Positions 1-6,826 of a stretch of DNA of 36,722 nucleotides are shown in pieces. The stretch is taken from positions 1 through 36,722 of the forward strand of contig JAPKYG010000119.1 in NCBI GenBank assembly GCA_026394435.1, given 5' to 3'. Numbering within the stretch: position 1 is the stretch's first letter; each line of letters begins with the position of its first letter. The translations under genes were made by a program, and so were the position numbers. This stretch comes from Methanobacteriota archaeon. Lineage in GTDB: Archaea; Thermoplasmatota; E2; DHVEG-1. A model generated the notes under the pieces. That model was not told the DNA's origin, made no database searches, and worked only from the letters and a program-made list of their open reading frames with translations.

Positions 1-24
1 AAAAAGATTTTCGCGTATCCCTCT

Positions 25-411
25 CTACTTTAATTCAAGAACACCTTTCACAAAGTCGATGTGAAGATCGCAATCCCTCAGAAAACTCAATCCTATTAAA
101 CCATCAACACGGCTGGTCTCAGGAAGATCATGAACCATCACCTGGCAACGTCGCACCGTTCTTTTAACCACGGTCATGGACTCAACAGTTATCAATGGAG
201 TATGAATCTGACCGTTTGCAGTGTTCACTGCAACAAGCGTTTTAGAGAATGCAGGTGTGTACCCGAGCTCTTCAGCGACATGCCACGGAATCATACAATA
301 GGTCGCACCAGTATCAAGCACCATTTTCAATCGGCGTTTCACGCTCCCATGGGTAACAGTCACGAAAAGAACGATACCAAAGTCCTGGGGATTGAACGGT
401 ATTTTTACCAT
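25..411 (-). CDS. Retropepsin-like (clan AA) aspartic protease
   Basis: This encodes a small single-domain aspartic protease of the retropepsin-like type, about 128 aa, presumably active as a homodimer. The catalytic motif L-D-T-G-A is at about residues 32-36. The hydrophobic-hydrophobic-Gly motif that completes the fold is near the C-terminus (DGLIGLSFL), followed by a terminal beta hairpin. I chose the ATG at 411, which overlaps the stop of the upstream small gene by 7 nt. A TTG at 438 in the same frame, preceded by AGGAT, would add nine residues. There is no signal peptide or membrane segment, so it should be cytoplasmic. Archaeal genomes often carry such proteases beside a small partner gene; the substrate is unknown. 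The family call is firm and the role is not. Confidence 0.75.
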   Translation of the reverse strand: MVKIPFNPQDFGIVLFVTVTHGSVKRRLKMVLDTGATYCMIPWHVAEELGYTPAFSKTLVAVNTANGQIHTPLITVESMTVVKRTVRRCQVMVHDLPETSRVDGLIGLSFLRDCDLHIDFVKGVLELK

Positions 412-662
412 CGTCTCATGATCCCAGCGGAGAAACAAAACGCATATCCTTTCTTTGGAATTTTCCCGGAATAAAAGAGAGCAAGGTCTGCTTTCAGTTT
501 CTTTGATTTTTTAACAACATTCTCTTTCACGGGATTATGTTCGAGGAGGTTCCCCTCAACAGGATTGCCATACCTATCCTCTTTTGTCACCTCGACAAGG
601 AGCCATTCCTCAGAATATCGTTTTTCTAAATCCTTTATGCGTTCTGCCATATTTTTCTCCAT
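405..662 (-). CDS. Small charged protein paired with aspartic protease
   Basis: This is an 81-85 aa cytoplasmic protein rich in Lys and Glu. The N-terminus is predicted helical (around AERIKDLEKRYSEEWLLVEV), followed by a short beta-prone segment. It lies directly upstream of the aspartic protease and overlaps it, so the two are probably co-transcribed and may work together. Two starts are possible. An ATG at 662 sits about 25 nt downstream of a TATA-like TTTAAATA (684-691, minus strand), as expected for a leaderless mRNA. An ATG at 650 is preceded by GGAG at good spacing. I do not recognise a named family. Similar small proteins next to clan AA proteases are known in archaea and bacteria, and a TA-like partnership is only an inference. 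Confidence 0.55.
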   Translation of the reverse strand: MEKNMAERIKDLEKRYSEEWLLVEVTKEDRYGNPVEGNLLEHNPVKENVVKKSKKLKADLALFYSGKIPKKGYAFCFSAGIMRRW

Positions 663-1239
663 CTATCAAAGCTATTATCCCTATTTAAACAATACGATAT
701 GGTATTTCTGCGACAACGATTTGTTCCTTGTAATCAAATAATGTTTAACCTTTCAAATACTCGCAGGTTAAGAAAAACAGGTGCAATTATGCACATAAAA
801 ATCCTTTCATTTATACTCAATCTAGATCTTCCTTTTTACGCCCAATTTGAGAACCCGTCGATGATACTATGCGTAGTAATCAACCCCGCTCCCAACTCGG
901 AAACCTCGCAAATCCCAAAGTTGTCACCAAACAACCACCTCGTCGACCATGAAAACTACCACTTCATCAATCCAGAAAAATCAGGAGAAAAACATTTCCC
1001 ACCTTCGTCACCTTCGCATTTCCCAAGTTCGTCACCTGATTCTTTTCCTATATATGTCACCTGATGTTTCCCGAATTTATCATCTGATCGACGTCCAAAA
1101 GACAAGACGCGACTGCTTTCCAAAACGGGGATCTCTAACGCTCTTATTTTATACCCTTATTGACGAGGTCAGTTATTTGTACAAAGTCGTAAACTTTATG
1201 TAGACAAGAAACGTATAAAGTATTGTAGGAAGGCCATAT
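663..1239. other. Intergenic region with repeat copy and two promoters
   Basis: I see no convincing gene in this stretch of nearly 580 bases. The left end holds the TATA-like promoter for the leftward gene pair. The part from about 850 to 1090 is a copy of a degenerate repeat element, listed separately. The right end holds a TATA-like ACGTATAAAG (1211-1220) and an AGGAAGG ribosome-binding site for the PIN gene. Short open frames over the repeat exist, but their translations match only other repeat copies. Confidence 0.6.
850..1090. repeat. Dispersed degenerate repeat, copy A
   Basis: This copy shares about 130 bases of clear similarity with the copy at 4225-4450, from the CCCAAAGT-TGTCACC block through CCAGAAAAATCAGGAGAAAAA. 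Its left part (GAACCCGTCGAT, ATGCGTAGTAA) matches the copy at 2905-3200. The right part, about 995-1090, is a tandem array with a 23-25 base period and core TTTCCCA-N3/4-TCGTCACCTGA, seen four times with increasing decay. Whole units drift, so there is no repeat/spacer division as in CRISPR. Confidence 0.7.
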
Positions 1240-1713
1240 ATGGCAATAAAAACAAAAATCTATGTCGATACCTCAGTAATTGGTGGAATATTCGATAGCG
1301 AATTTGACACATGGTCAAAGATATTGTTTCAAGAATTTAAAAACGGACGGAAAATAGTTATTCTTTCAGATTTAACACTGAGAGAGATCGAAGACGCCCC
1401 GCACCATGTGAGAACAATACTTGAGGAAATACCAGATAAACATAAACAGTTCGTCATATTAAATGACGAAGCAAAAGAACTCGCCAGCCATTACCTTAAA
1501 GAGGGGGCGATAGCTAAAAAATATTTGATTGACGCGCAGCATATCGCAATCGCTACAGTATATCGCGTAGATGTCCTTGTTAGTTGGAATTTCAAACATA
1601 TCGTTAATTTGGAGAAAATTCGATTTTACAACTCTATTAATCTTAAATATGGATATCCAATGATAGAGATACGAAGCCCGCGGGAGGTGCTCCATGAAGA
1701 AGAAAGAGTTTGA
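1240..1713 (+). CDS. PIN-domain toxin (VapC-like RNase)
   Basis: This is a 157-aa single PIN domain, a Mg-dependent endoribonuclease fold used by VapC toxins. The acidic residues expected for catalysis are visible: Asp10 in YVDTSV, Glu49 in LREIE, and Asp98 in LIDAQHIAIA, followed by the SWNFKHI signature near residues 115-121. The start has AGGAAGG upstream and a TATA-like box at 1211-1220. The next gene starts 20 nt before this stop, so the two are translationally coupled, and that small protein is the likely antitoxin. The active site looks intact, unlike the second PIN gene in this island. The RNA target cannot be told from sequence. Confidence 0.85.
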   Translation: MAIKTKIYVDTSVIGGIFDSEFDTWSKILFQEFKNGRKIVILSDLTLREIEDAPHHVRTILEEIPDKHKQFVILNDEAKELASHYLKEGAIAKKYLIDAQHIAIATVYRVDVLVSWNFKHIVNLEKIRFYNSINLKYGYPMIEIRSPREVLHEEERV

Positions 1714-1828
1714 TGCGGTTCTTATGATGCGGAGGATCCGGGAGAGTCTCAGTGCCACCTACACGAATCCCCGTGTTGAAGAAAAAGAACTAGAAGAAAT
1801 ACGGAAAAAATATGGCATTATCGTATAG
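1694..1828 (+). CDS. 44-aa putative antitoxin of PIN toxin
   Basis: This very small gene encodes 44 residues, beginning MKKKEFDAVLMMRRIRESLS and ending in KKYGIIV. It overlaps the end of the PIN toxin gene by 20 nt and has an excellent ribosome-binding site (GGGAGGTG) 4-6 nt from its ATG. The composition is basic at the N-terminus and acidic, helical and coiled-coil-like in the second half, as expected of a minimal antitoxin that wraps a PIN toxin. Small proteins with a KKxFDAVxMMRxIR-like start following PIN genes are familiar to me from other archaea and from cyanobacteria. The antitoxin role is inferred from position and this resemblance. Confidence 0.7.
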   Translation: MKKKEFDAVLMMRRIRESLSATYTNPRVEEKELEEIRKKYGIIV

Positions 1829-1934
1829 TATCTAAGGCTATTTCAATGCGTTTCCCATCTGAAACAGTTTCACTGATAAGTATCCCCTGGGCAATATACT
1901 GATCTATCAACAACTGGAACGAAAAATCTCTCAT
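1818..1934 (-). CDS. Possible 38-aa protein or gene remnant
   Basis: This minus-strand frame encodes 38 residues beginning MRDFSFQLLIDQYIAQGILI and ending in KRIEIALDTIR. The composition is protein-like and amphipathic. It converges on the antitoxin gene and overlaps its last 11 bases. An in-frame TGA lies one codon before the ATG, and the only ribosome-binding candidate is a weak AAGG. It could be a real micro-protein, or the surviving end of a decayed gene in this TA-rich region. I do not recognise a family. Confidence 0.25.
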   Translation of the reverse strand: MRDFSFQLLIDQYIAQGILISETVSDGKRIEIALDTIR

Positions 1935-1979
1935 CGCTCAGACCTTCTTTTCTTGTAGAACGACAACGAGAGCGTCACA

Positions 1980-2065
1980 TCACACCATAGAACCCATCGA
2001 AATCCCACACACCCGACATTTCCCACAGTCGTCGCCTGCATCATTTCCCATATCCGTCATCTAAC
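1980..2065. repeat. Dispersed degenerate repeat, partial copy D
   Basis: A short copy has two to three units of the 24-25 base repeat: CATTTCCCACAGTCGTCGCC, then CATTTCCCATATCCGTCATC, then TTCCCAAAGTGGG. It sits between the first PIN module and the VapB-like gene. The GAACCCATCGA before it recalls the left part of copies A and B. The surrounding 1935-2237 stretch holds nothing else that I can identify except the promoter near 2204-2217. Confidence 0.55.
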
Positions 2066-2237
2066 GTTCTTCCCAAAGTGGGTGTTTCAATTGTCTTCCT
2101 CTTTCAATCTGCGATCTTTTCCTATTGCATGACCATCGTTCGAATGCTGTGGTTTTATCGTTTAACAGAGCGGGTTTTTCCTCAGCAACACCCTCACAAG
2201 AGCAAAATTATTTAAACAACGACCATCCATACTTGTT

Positions 2238-2480
2238 GTGGTAAAAGATATGAGTGATTTAGAAATTAAGCTCCCAAAGATACTCGAAGGAGAAAAACCG
2301 AGACTTGAACAAAACATCAAGGATCTCGTAATATTTGAAGTGAAACGAAAGAAATTACTCGCGTTCATGGATGAGGTTATGAGAGGTACAAAACAACTTT
2401 CTGACCGCGACTTGGTCAAATTTGGCAGAGAACTCAAACAGGGTAGATTTAAGAAACTGAAGAAACAAGGGCTCGTCTAA
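2238..2480 (+). CDS. VapB-like antitoxin
   Basis: This 80-aa (76 aa from an internal ATG at 2250) basic, largely helical protein lies directly upstream of, and one base away from, a PIN-domain toxin gene. That is the usual antitoxin-toxin order. The C-terminal half (DRDLVKFGRELKQGRFKKLKKQG) looks like a toxin-wrapping tail. A TATA-like AAAATTATTTAAAC (2204-2217) places transcription start at about 2238, so a leaderless GTG start fits well; the ATG at 2250 has no clear ribosome-binding site. The protein appears intact although the cognate toxin is broken, so it may persist as an orphan antitoxin. The family call rests mainly on position and composition. Confidence 0.6.
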   Translation: MVKDMSDLEIKLPKILEGEKPRLEQNIKDLVIFEVKRKKLLAFMDEVMRGTKQLSDRDLVKFGRELKQGRFKKLKKQGLV

Positions 2481-2481
2481 A

Positions 2482-2891
2482 ATGAGAGTAGTCGTGAACA
2501 CCAACATCCTCTTTTCATTCTTCAATAAAAAATCCAAAGCCCGGGAATATGCTATACACTCCCTTCGTTAGAATTATATGCTCCGTCATTTGCGCTGGAC
2601 GAACTTGGAGAACATAAAGAAGAAATAATGGAAAAATTCTCCTTATCAACGATACAATTTTCTCTTATCATAAAGTTCTTACATACTGTTGTGAACTTTG
2701 TGAAAAACGAAGAATATGCATCGTTTCTTTCAGAAGCTAAAGAGGTATCACCGGATCCAGATGATATTGATTTCTTTGCGTTGTCATTCAAGCTCCATTG
2801 CATTCTTTGGTCGAATGATGTTGCTCTGAAGAAACAATCTCGCATAACAGTGGTTTCCACCAAAGAACTCGTTGAACAATATAGATGGTAA
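2482..2891 (+). pseudogene. Frameshifted PIN-domain toxin (VapC pseudogene)
   Basis: The first 29 codons give a PIN N-terminus (MRVVVNTNILFSFFNKKSKA) and end at a TAG at 2569-2571. From about 2563 the next frame continues the same domain (PSLELYAPSFALDELGEHKE) to a normal PIN C-terminus with DPDDIDFFALSFKL and LWSNDVALKK, stopping at 2891. Restoring one C in the CCC run at 2561-2563 gives a continuous protein of about 136 aa. The first catalytic Asp, normally in VVVDTN, is Asn here, so the toxin carries both an active-site change and a frameshift. The sequence is otherwise well conserved, so the inactivation looks recent. A sequencing error could explain the frameshift but not the substitution. 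Confidence 0.8.
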
Positions 2892-2904
2892 TTTTTTTTA
2901 TACC

Positions 2905-3200
2905 CCACGTCGTGAACCCGTCGATAAAGATATGCGTAGTAACCAACAGCACCAGCACAGAGACCAACCAAATCAATAGAAAAACCAGGAAATTCACAAG
3001 TCGAAAACCTCACAAATCCCAAATCCGTTAACTGAAAATCGTCTCGTCGATCATCAAAACAATCACGGTAGTAACCAGTAAAAACCAGGAGAAAAATTGT
3101 TCTCATTTTCGGTGCTTTCCCGTTTCCCAAACCCGGTGCTTGATGTTTCCTCTGTTCATTCCTCGCTTCCTGAGGGAATTTCCCAAAGTCGTCACCTAAC
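2905..3200. repeat. Dispersed degenerate repeat, copy B
   Basis: The left part shares GAACCCGTCGAT, ATGCGTAGTAA and ACCTC-CAAATCCCAAA with copy A. The middle has AAACCAGGAGAAAAA, and the right part ends in TTTCCCAAAGTCGTCACCTAA. The internal 24-25 base units are more worn than in A and C. It lies between the broken PIN gene and the MntA/HepT pair. The 2892-3478 stretch otherwise holds an AT-rich palindrome and the mntA promoter. Confidence 0.6.
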
Positions 3201-3253
3201 CCCCCCTGTCCTCGTCACTTTTCAACTCTCATACATTATCACAAAATACCGTA

Positions 3254-3277
3254 TTTATGATAATAAATTATCATAAA
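3254..3277. promoter_or_regulatory. 24-bp AT-rich palindrome
   Basis: Perfect 11-base arms TTTATGATAAT / ATTATCATAAA are separated by AA. The symmetry fits a dimeric repressor operator. It is about 200 bases upstream of the MntA-like gene, too far for a core promoter site of that gene, and no nearer gene is visible. Confidence 0.45.
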
Positions 3278-3343
3278 ATTTTTCATGTGTGCTTCATCTG
3301 GGTTAAGCGCTCAAAATGTTTGGTGGCGAACTCTTGTATCGAA

Positions 3344-3375
3344 AAAAACAGAATCACCAGAACAATGATTTTAAC
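3344..3375. repeat. Short direct repeat, copy 1
   Basis: AAAAACAGAATCACC followed by a GAA-rich and TTTTAAC segment recurs, with a few changes, at 7152-7183. The two copies bracket the MntA/HepT and AbiE modules. Confidence 0.4.
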
Positions 3376-3478
3376 ATTCTAAAAACGAGACAAAACGAAG
3401 CATTCCTGTCACGAGTATGACTGGTCGTAGACTCACCCTCCGTCAATTTCTTATACTCGTTCTTGTATTAATTTAAAT

Positions 3479-3781
3479 ATGCTCACCTCTGAAGCCATCA
3501 TGAAAACCCTAAATCAGCACCGTACAGAAATTCAACAATATGGAGTGAGACGAATCGGTTTATTTGGTTCATTCAGGACAAACAATCAACACCAAAAAAG
3601 TGATATCGACATCCTCGTTGAATTTAAAAGAGGAAAAAAAACATTTGACAACTATATGGAATTAAAATTTTTCTTAGAACGATCATTTCGTCGTCCTGTG
3701 GATCTCGTAGTTAAAGAAGCAGTAAAACTTGAATTAAAGCCCTCAATTTTAAAGAGTGTACGCTATGCCACGGGATTTTAA
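3479..3781 (+). CDS. mntA: MntA-like nucleotidyltransferase antitoxin
   Basis: This is a 100-aa minimal nucleotidyltransferase. The hallmark GS-x10-DxD is exact: Gly30-Ser31, then Asp42 and Asp44 (SDIDILVEF), with a third acidic residue at Asp75 in RRPVDLVV. Proteins of this type are the antitoxin of MntA/HepT systems and neutralise the HEPN toxin by adding AMP groups to a Tyr near its active site. The downstream HEPN gene overlaps this one by 17 nt. There is no ribosome-binding site. A TATA-like element at about 3450-3458 lies 25-27 nt upstream, which suggests a leaderless mRNA. The activity is inferred from the family. Confidence 0.88.
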   Translation: MLTSEAIMKTLNQHRTEIQQYGVRRIGLFGSFRTNNQHQKSDIDILVEFKRGKKTFDNYMELKFFLERSFRRPVDLVVKEAVKLELKPSILKSVRYATGF

Positions 3782-4109
3782 AGTATTTCTCAAAGATATC
3801 CTTCAGGCCATTGAAAGGATCGAAGAGTACACCAAGGATCTATCGTTTGAGGATTTTTATAAAAACCAGTTAGTTCAAGATGGTGTGGTACGAAATCTTG
3901 AAATCATTGGCGAAGCAGTCAAACACCTACCAAAAGATGTACAAAAGAAGCACCCTCACGTAGAATGGAAAAAAATTGCAGGCTTACGCGATATTTTAAT
4001 TCATGCGTATTTTGGAATTGATCATGATATCATATGGGATGTTGTAACGAACAAGATTCCTGAGTTAAAAGAACAGGTTTTACGGATTCTTTCAAAAAGG
4101 AAAAAATGA
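3765..4109 (+). CDS. hepT: HepT-like HEPN RNase toxin (DUF86)
   Basis: This 114-aa all-helical HEPN protein has the RNase motif R-x4-H-x-Y intact as Arg75, His80 and Tyr82 (RDILIHAYFGID). In characterised HepT toxins the Arg and His are needed for RNA cleavage, and the Tyr is the residue modified by the partner MntA. The central NLEIIGEAVKHLP segment is typical of DUF86. I chose the ATG at 3765; a GTG at 3756 would add three residues. It overlaps the 3' end of the mntA-like gene, so the pair is one transcript. Both partners look intact, so this is probably a working toxin-antitoxin module. Confidence 0.88.
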   Translation: MPRDFKVFLKDILQAIERIEEYTKDLSFEDFYKNQLVQDGVVRNLEIIGEAVKHLPKDVQKKHPHVEWKKIAGLRDILIHAYFGIDHDIIWDVVTNKIPELKEQVLRILSKRKK

Positions 4110-4224
4110 TACTGTCCTTATTTAGTAAATTAAACCTCTCAGAAAAAAGAAAAAAAATACACTATTCGCACGCAACACCGCGTTCAACGAAAGAATACAC
4201 ACACCATCACTAATCAAAAATCAT

Positions 4225-4450
4225 ACAAAACCCGCTAATTCCCAAAGTCGTCACCAAAAAAACCCTCAATGACCAGTAAAACCACAACCTCAGCAATCCA
4301 GAAAAACCAGGAGAAAAACATTTCCCACCTTCGTCGTCTAAGCATTTCCCAAGTTCGTCACCTAAAAACAGGTTCGTTGATATTCTGTCCTGGAGAGCGG
4401 ATTTCCCAAAGTCGTCGCCTGCGTCATTTCCCATATTTGGCACCTACCAG
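4225..4450. repeat. Dispersed degenerate repeat, copy C
   Basis: This is the best-preserved partner of copy A. It has TTCCCAAAGTCGTCACC, CAATCCAGAAAAACCAGGAG, then CATTTCCCACCTTCGTC, CATTTCCCAAGTTCGTCACC, and after an insertion GATTTCCCAAAGTCGTCGCC and CATTTCCCATATTTGGCACC, with 24-25 base spacing. It lies between the MntA/HepT and AbiE modules. A long open frame crosses it on the plus strand (4269-4736), but I judge it non-coding. Confidence 0.7.
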
Positions 4451-4673
4451 TTCCAATACTCAGCCCCCAACATTTTCCACTAGAGATGTCACCTCAACAC
4501 GACAAGCAATGCAGACGAAAAAACAGAAAAACAATCTCAGAAAACAAGGATTCTTCATCTATGACTTAGAGGACTGGAAGTACAATAGAGAAACACCAAC
4601 ACAAAATTTAAAAAAAATGAGAATGAACTTTGATGAAAAAAAGAAGAAACGGCTACACGTCGTTCTCCCAACG

Positions 4674-4757
4674 TTAGGGCTGATCCCGATACGTATCAGA
4701 CATTTCTTTAATCTTCAGGAGGTGTCCATCCTTTGAAATTTTCACGACTACAACCAT
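4674..4757 (-). pseudogene. Decayed copy of the 34-aa small protein gene
   Basis: This reads 27 codons beginning MVVVVKISKDGHLLKIKEMS and then stops. The intact relative at 8661-8765 reads MVEFVKISKKGTLIRIKEVS. After the stop here, bases encoding RWEND still match the other gene's RWDED, so the TAA has replaced a Tyr codon. Similarity continues upstream of the start, but this copy has no TATA box and its upstream micro-ORF is not preserved. It appears to be a second, inactivated copy. Confidence 0.55.
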
Positions 4758-4977
4758 AAGTATTCTCCGTTACAGAAAACGTTTTTTTTTGGCATGATAC
4801 CAATACGTCGGTCATGAACCTATCAAACGCTTCCCTAATCATTATACCATACCATTCCCCCTTGGTCTCATTCAAACTCAACACCACTCAACGAAAGAAA
4901 ACACCCTTTCCATTACTTAACCTTTTTTCCAAAATGTGACCAAAACAGTTATATTTGTGAAAAAACATTAAGTAACT

Positions 4978-5775
4978 ATGTTCACATCAATGTCGAGCTT
5001 GGAGCAGCAACTCTATTTTACCCTTGGCGGAAAAAACCAGCGAGTATTCACCCTACAAGATATTATCGATATCCTGAATATTTCTCCACAGCATGCCCGT
5101 AATCTTGCATCAAAAATGATTAAAAAACAAGTAGCTGAACGAGTAAAACCAGGCCTTTTCGTCCGTATACCCGAATCAATAATTTTAGACAAACAACTCT
5201 ATAAAGAAGATGCAGTACTCATAGCAGCAAAATCGTTTGATAAAGCATTTCTTTCACACTATACCGCTCTTTCGTTCTATGGACTTGCAGAACGATATAC
5301 AACTCAAATATACGTGACTATACCACAACACCAACGCAACATCCTCTATCACGAGATCACCATCAAATTCATTCATGTGATACCTCACAGATTTTTTGGT
5401 ATAACAACAATGGAGTATTCCAATGAAAAGATTCCTATATCTGATCAAGAACGGACTATTCTTGACATCGTTAATAAACCAAAATATGCGGGAGGTTGGA
5501 CTGAAAGCATCACCTGCCTCCAAAATCTTGAACAGATAAACTGGAATAATCTTCTCTCACATATCAAAAGATTTGAGAACAAGGTACTCGCCCGTCGTAT
5601 CGGATATATCCTGGATAATCTGGAAAACATTTCATTTCCGGAAAAAATAAAAAACGAGATCAAAAAATACAGCGGAAACAATATTTACTATTTCGATTCA
5701 ACACGAAAAGGAGTCCTGAAACAAGAGTGGAACATCGTAGTGCCAAGAACAATAACAGAGGCGTTTCATGCTTAA
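4978..5775 (+). CDS. AbiEi-like antitoxin, type IV toxin-antitoxin system
   Basis: This 265-aa protein has an N-terminal winged-helix domain (about residues 8-65, with DIIDILNISPQHARNLASKM as the recognition region). It then has the conserved LSHYTALSFYGLAER segment (about 100-114) and the SDQERTILDIV segment typical of the AbiEi/transcriptional-regulator family. AbiEi proteins repress their own operon and counteract the AbiEii nucleotidyltransferase without binding it directly. The gene overlaps the downstream toxin by 8 nt. A TATA-like GTTATATTT at about 4950-4958 lies 25 nt upstream of the ATG and there is no ribosome-binding site, so it is probably leaderless. It appears full length. Confidence 0.85.
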   Translation: MFTSMSSLEQQLYFTLGGKNQRVFTLQDIIDILNISPQHARNLASKMIKKQVAERVKPGLFVRIPESIILDKQLYKEDAVLIAAKSFDKAFLSHYTALSFYGLAERYTTQIYVTIPQHQRNILYHEITIKFIHVIPHRFFGITTMEYSNEKIPISDQERTILDIVNKPKYAGGWTESITCLQNLEQINWNNLLSHIKRFENKVLARRIGYILDNLENISFPEKIKNEIKKYSGNNIYYFDSTRKGVLKQEWNIVVPRTITEAFHA

Positions 5776-6730
5776 CAGAAGAGATTTCGAGAAAATACAA
5801 CAAAAAACCGGTTTCAACCTTGATCTCTTAGAAAAAACATATCACCTCACTCGGGTCCTTAACGAGATGGAAAAGATCGAAGCTCTCTCAAAAAATCTCA
5901 CTCTGAAAGGCGGAACTGCACTCAATTTCCTCCATCTCGACATCCCCAGACTCTCCATCGATATCGACCTAAACTTTACTGGGTCTACTGAACACGAAGA
6001 CATGAAGACAACACGTCCCATCATTACACAATTGATACAAACTCTGGGTGGAAAGCTTGGGTATGACATAAAAGAAAAAGATTCATCATACATCATCTCA
6101 CGACACAACCTTCAATATACGACACTTAGAAACACAAAGGATCACATAAAGATCAAAATAAACTATCTCGATCGCATTCCGATTGACAAGATCAGAACAA
6201 AAAAGTTCCCATCGGTTTTTACAGATATCCCCCTATTCTCAGTACCGACATATTCGTTAGAGGAACTTACTGCACAAAAAATAAAAGCGTGTATAGAACG
6301 AACAGCACCAAGAGATATCTTCGATGTATCTTGCCTCTCACAACAAAACATCGCTATGACAAAGACAAGAAAATATACAGCGGTGTATTATTGTTTAATT
6401 GAAAAAGACAGAACAACAGATGTCGTAGAAAGAATAGAAGACTATGATCTAGAAAAAATACATCAAGAACTCAGACAATTTATACGAGGCAATGAACAGT
6501 TTGATGCAGAAAAAATACGAAAAAGTGCAACAGATTTCCTTAAGCAGATGTTATCATTTACAGTAAAAGAACAAAAATTTATTGATACGTTTCACAAAGA
6601 ACAAAAAATCGTTCCTGAACTGCTGTTCAAAGATAAACCTATACTTGCACATCATCCAGCTCTCATATATCAGCTGGAATTACTCAAAAAGGAACAAACC
6701 AGCGCACGAGAGAAGAAAAAAACTCTATGA
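5768..6730 (+). CDS. AbiEii-like nucleotidyltransferase toxin
   Basis: This 320-aa protein of the AbiEii/DUF1814 nucleotidyltransferase family has the motif LKGGTALNF at about residues 46-54 and RLSIDIDLNF at 61-70, with metal-binding Asp65 and Asp67. EELTAQKIKACIERTAPRDIFDV, around residue 165-190, contains the conserved Lys and RD-DxxD-type block (written here in two parts: EELTAQKIKAC and PRDIFDV). Characterised members transfer nucleotides to tRNA or other acceptors and arrest growth. The start ATG lies inside the last codons of the AbiEi-like gene, which indicates coupling. It is complete, with all key residues present. Confidence 0.85.
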   Translation: MLNRRDFEKIQQKTGFNLDLLEKTYHLTRVLNEMEKIEALSKNLTLKGGTALNFLHLDIPRLSIDIDLNFTGSTEHEDMKTTRPIITQLIQTLGGKLGYDIKEKDSSYIISRHNLQYTTLRNTKDHIKIKINYLDRIPIDKIRTKKFPSVFTDIPLFSVPTYSLEELTAQKIKACIERTAPRDIFDVSCLSQQNIAMTKTRKYTAVYYCLIEKDRTTDVVERIEDYDLEKIHQELRQFIRGNEQFDAEKIRKSATDFLKQMLSFTVKEQKFIDTFHKEQKIVPELLFKDKPILAHHPALIYQLELLKKEQTSAREKKKTL

Positions 6731-6826
6731 GATAAGGAATTACTAAAAATTTTGTGAAAATTGAACGGAAACTTTTTCATATAAAGATGGATTAACGAAA
6801 GTGAATCATAGACGAGGGAGTGATAA

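Noticed and set aside
995..1090. CRISPR array
   Set aside because: Units are 23-25 bases with drift across the whole unit. There is no constant repeat of 24-37 bases with unique spacers, and no cas genes are present.
949..1203. 84-codon open frame over repeat copy A
   Set aside because: The shared peptide with copy C follows from DNA similarity of the repeat. No start signals are seen, and the remainder is AT-rich and unlike protein.
2552..3130. 192-codon minus-strand frame
   Set aside because: It is antisense to the PIN pseudogene and runs into repeat copy B. The pseudogene on the plus strand explains the conservation.
3418..3477. 19-codon hydrophobic frame just before the MntA-like gene
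   Set aside because: It reads MTGRRLTLRQFLILVLVLI, but it has no ribosome-binding site and covers the likely promoter of the next gene, so it is probably chance.
4269..4736. 155-codon open frame on the plus strand
   Set aside because: It runs through repeat copy C and then antisense through the decayed small gene. There is no ribosome-binding site, the composition is Arg/Ser/Gln/Lys-rich and low-complexity, and its only similarity is to the repeat copy at 949-1100.
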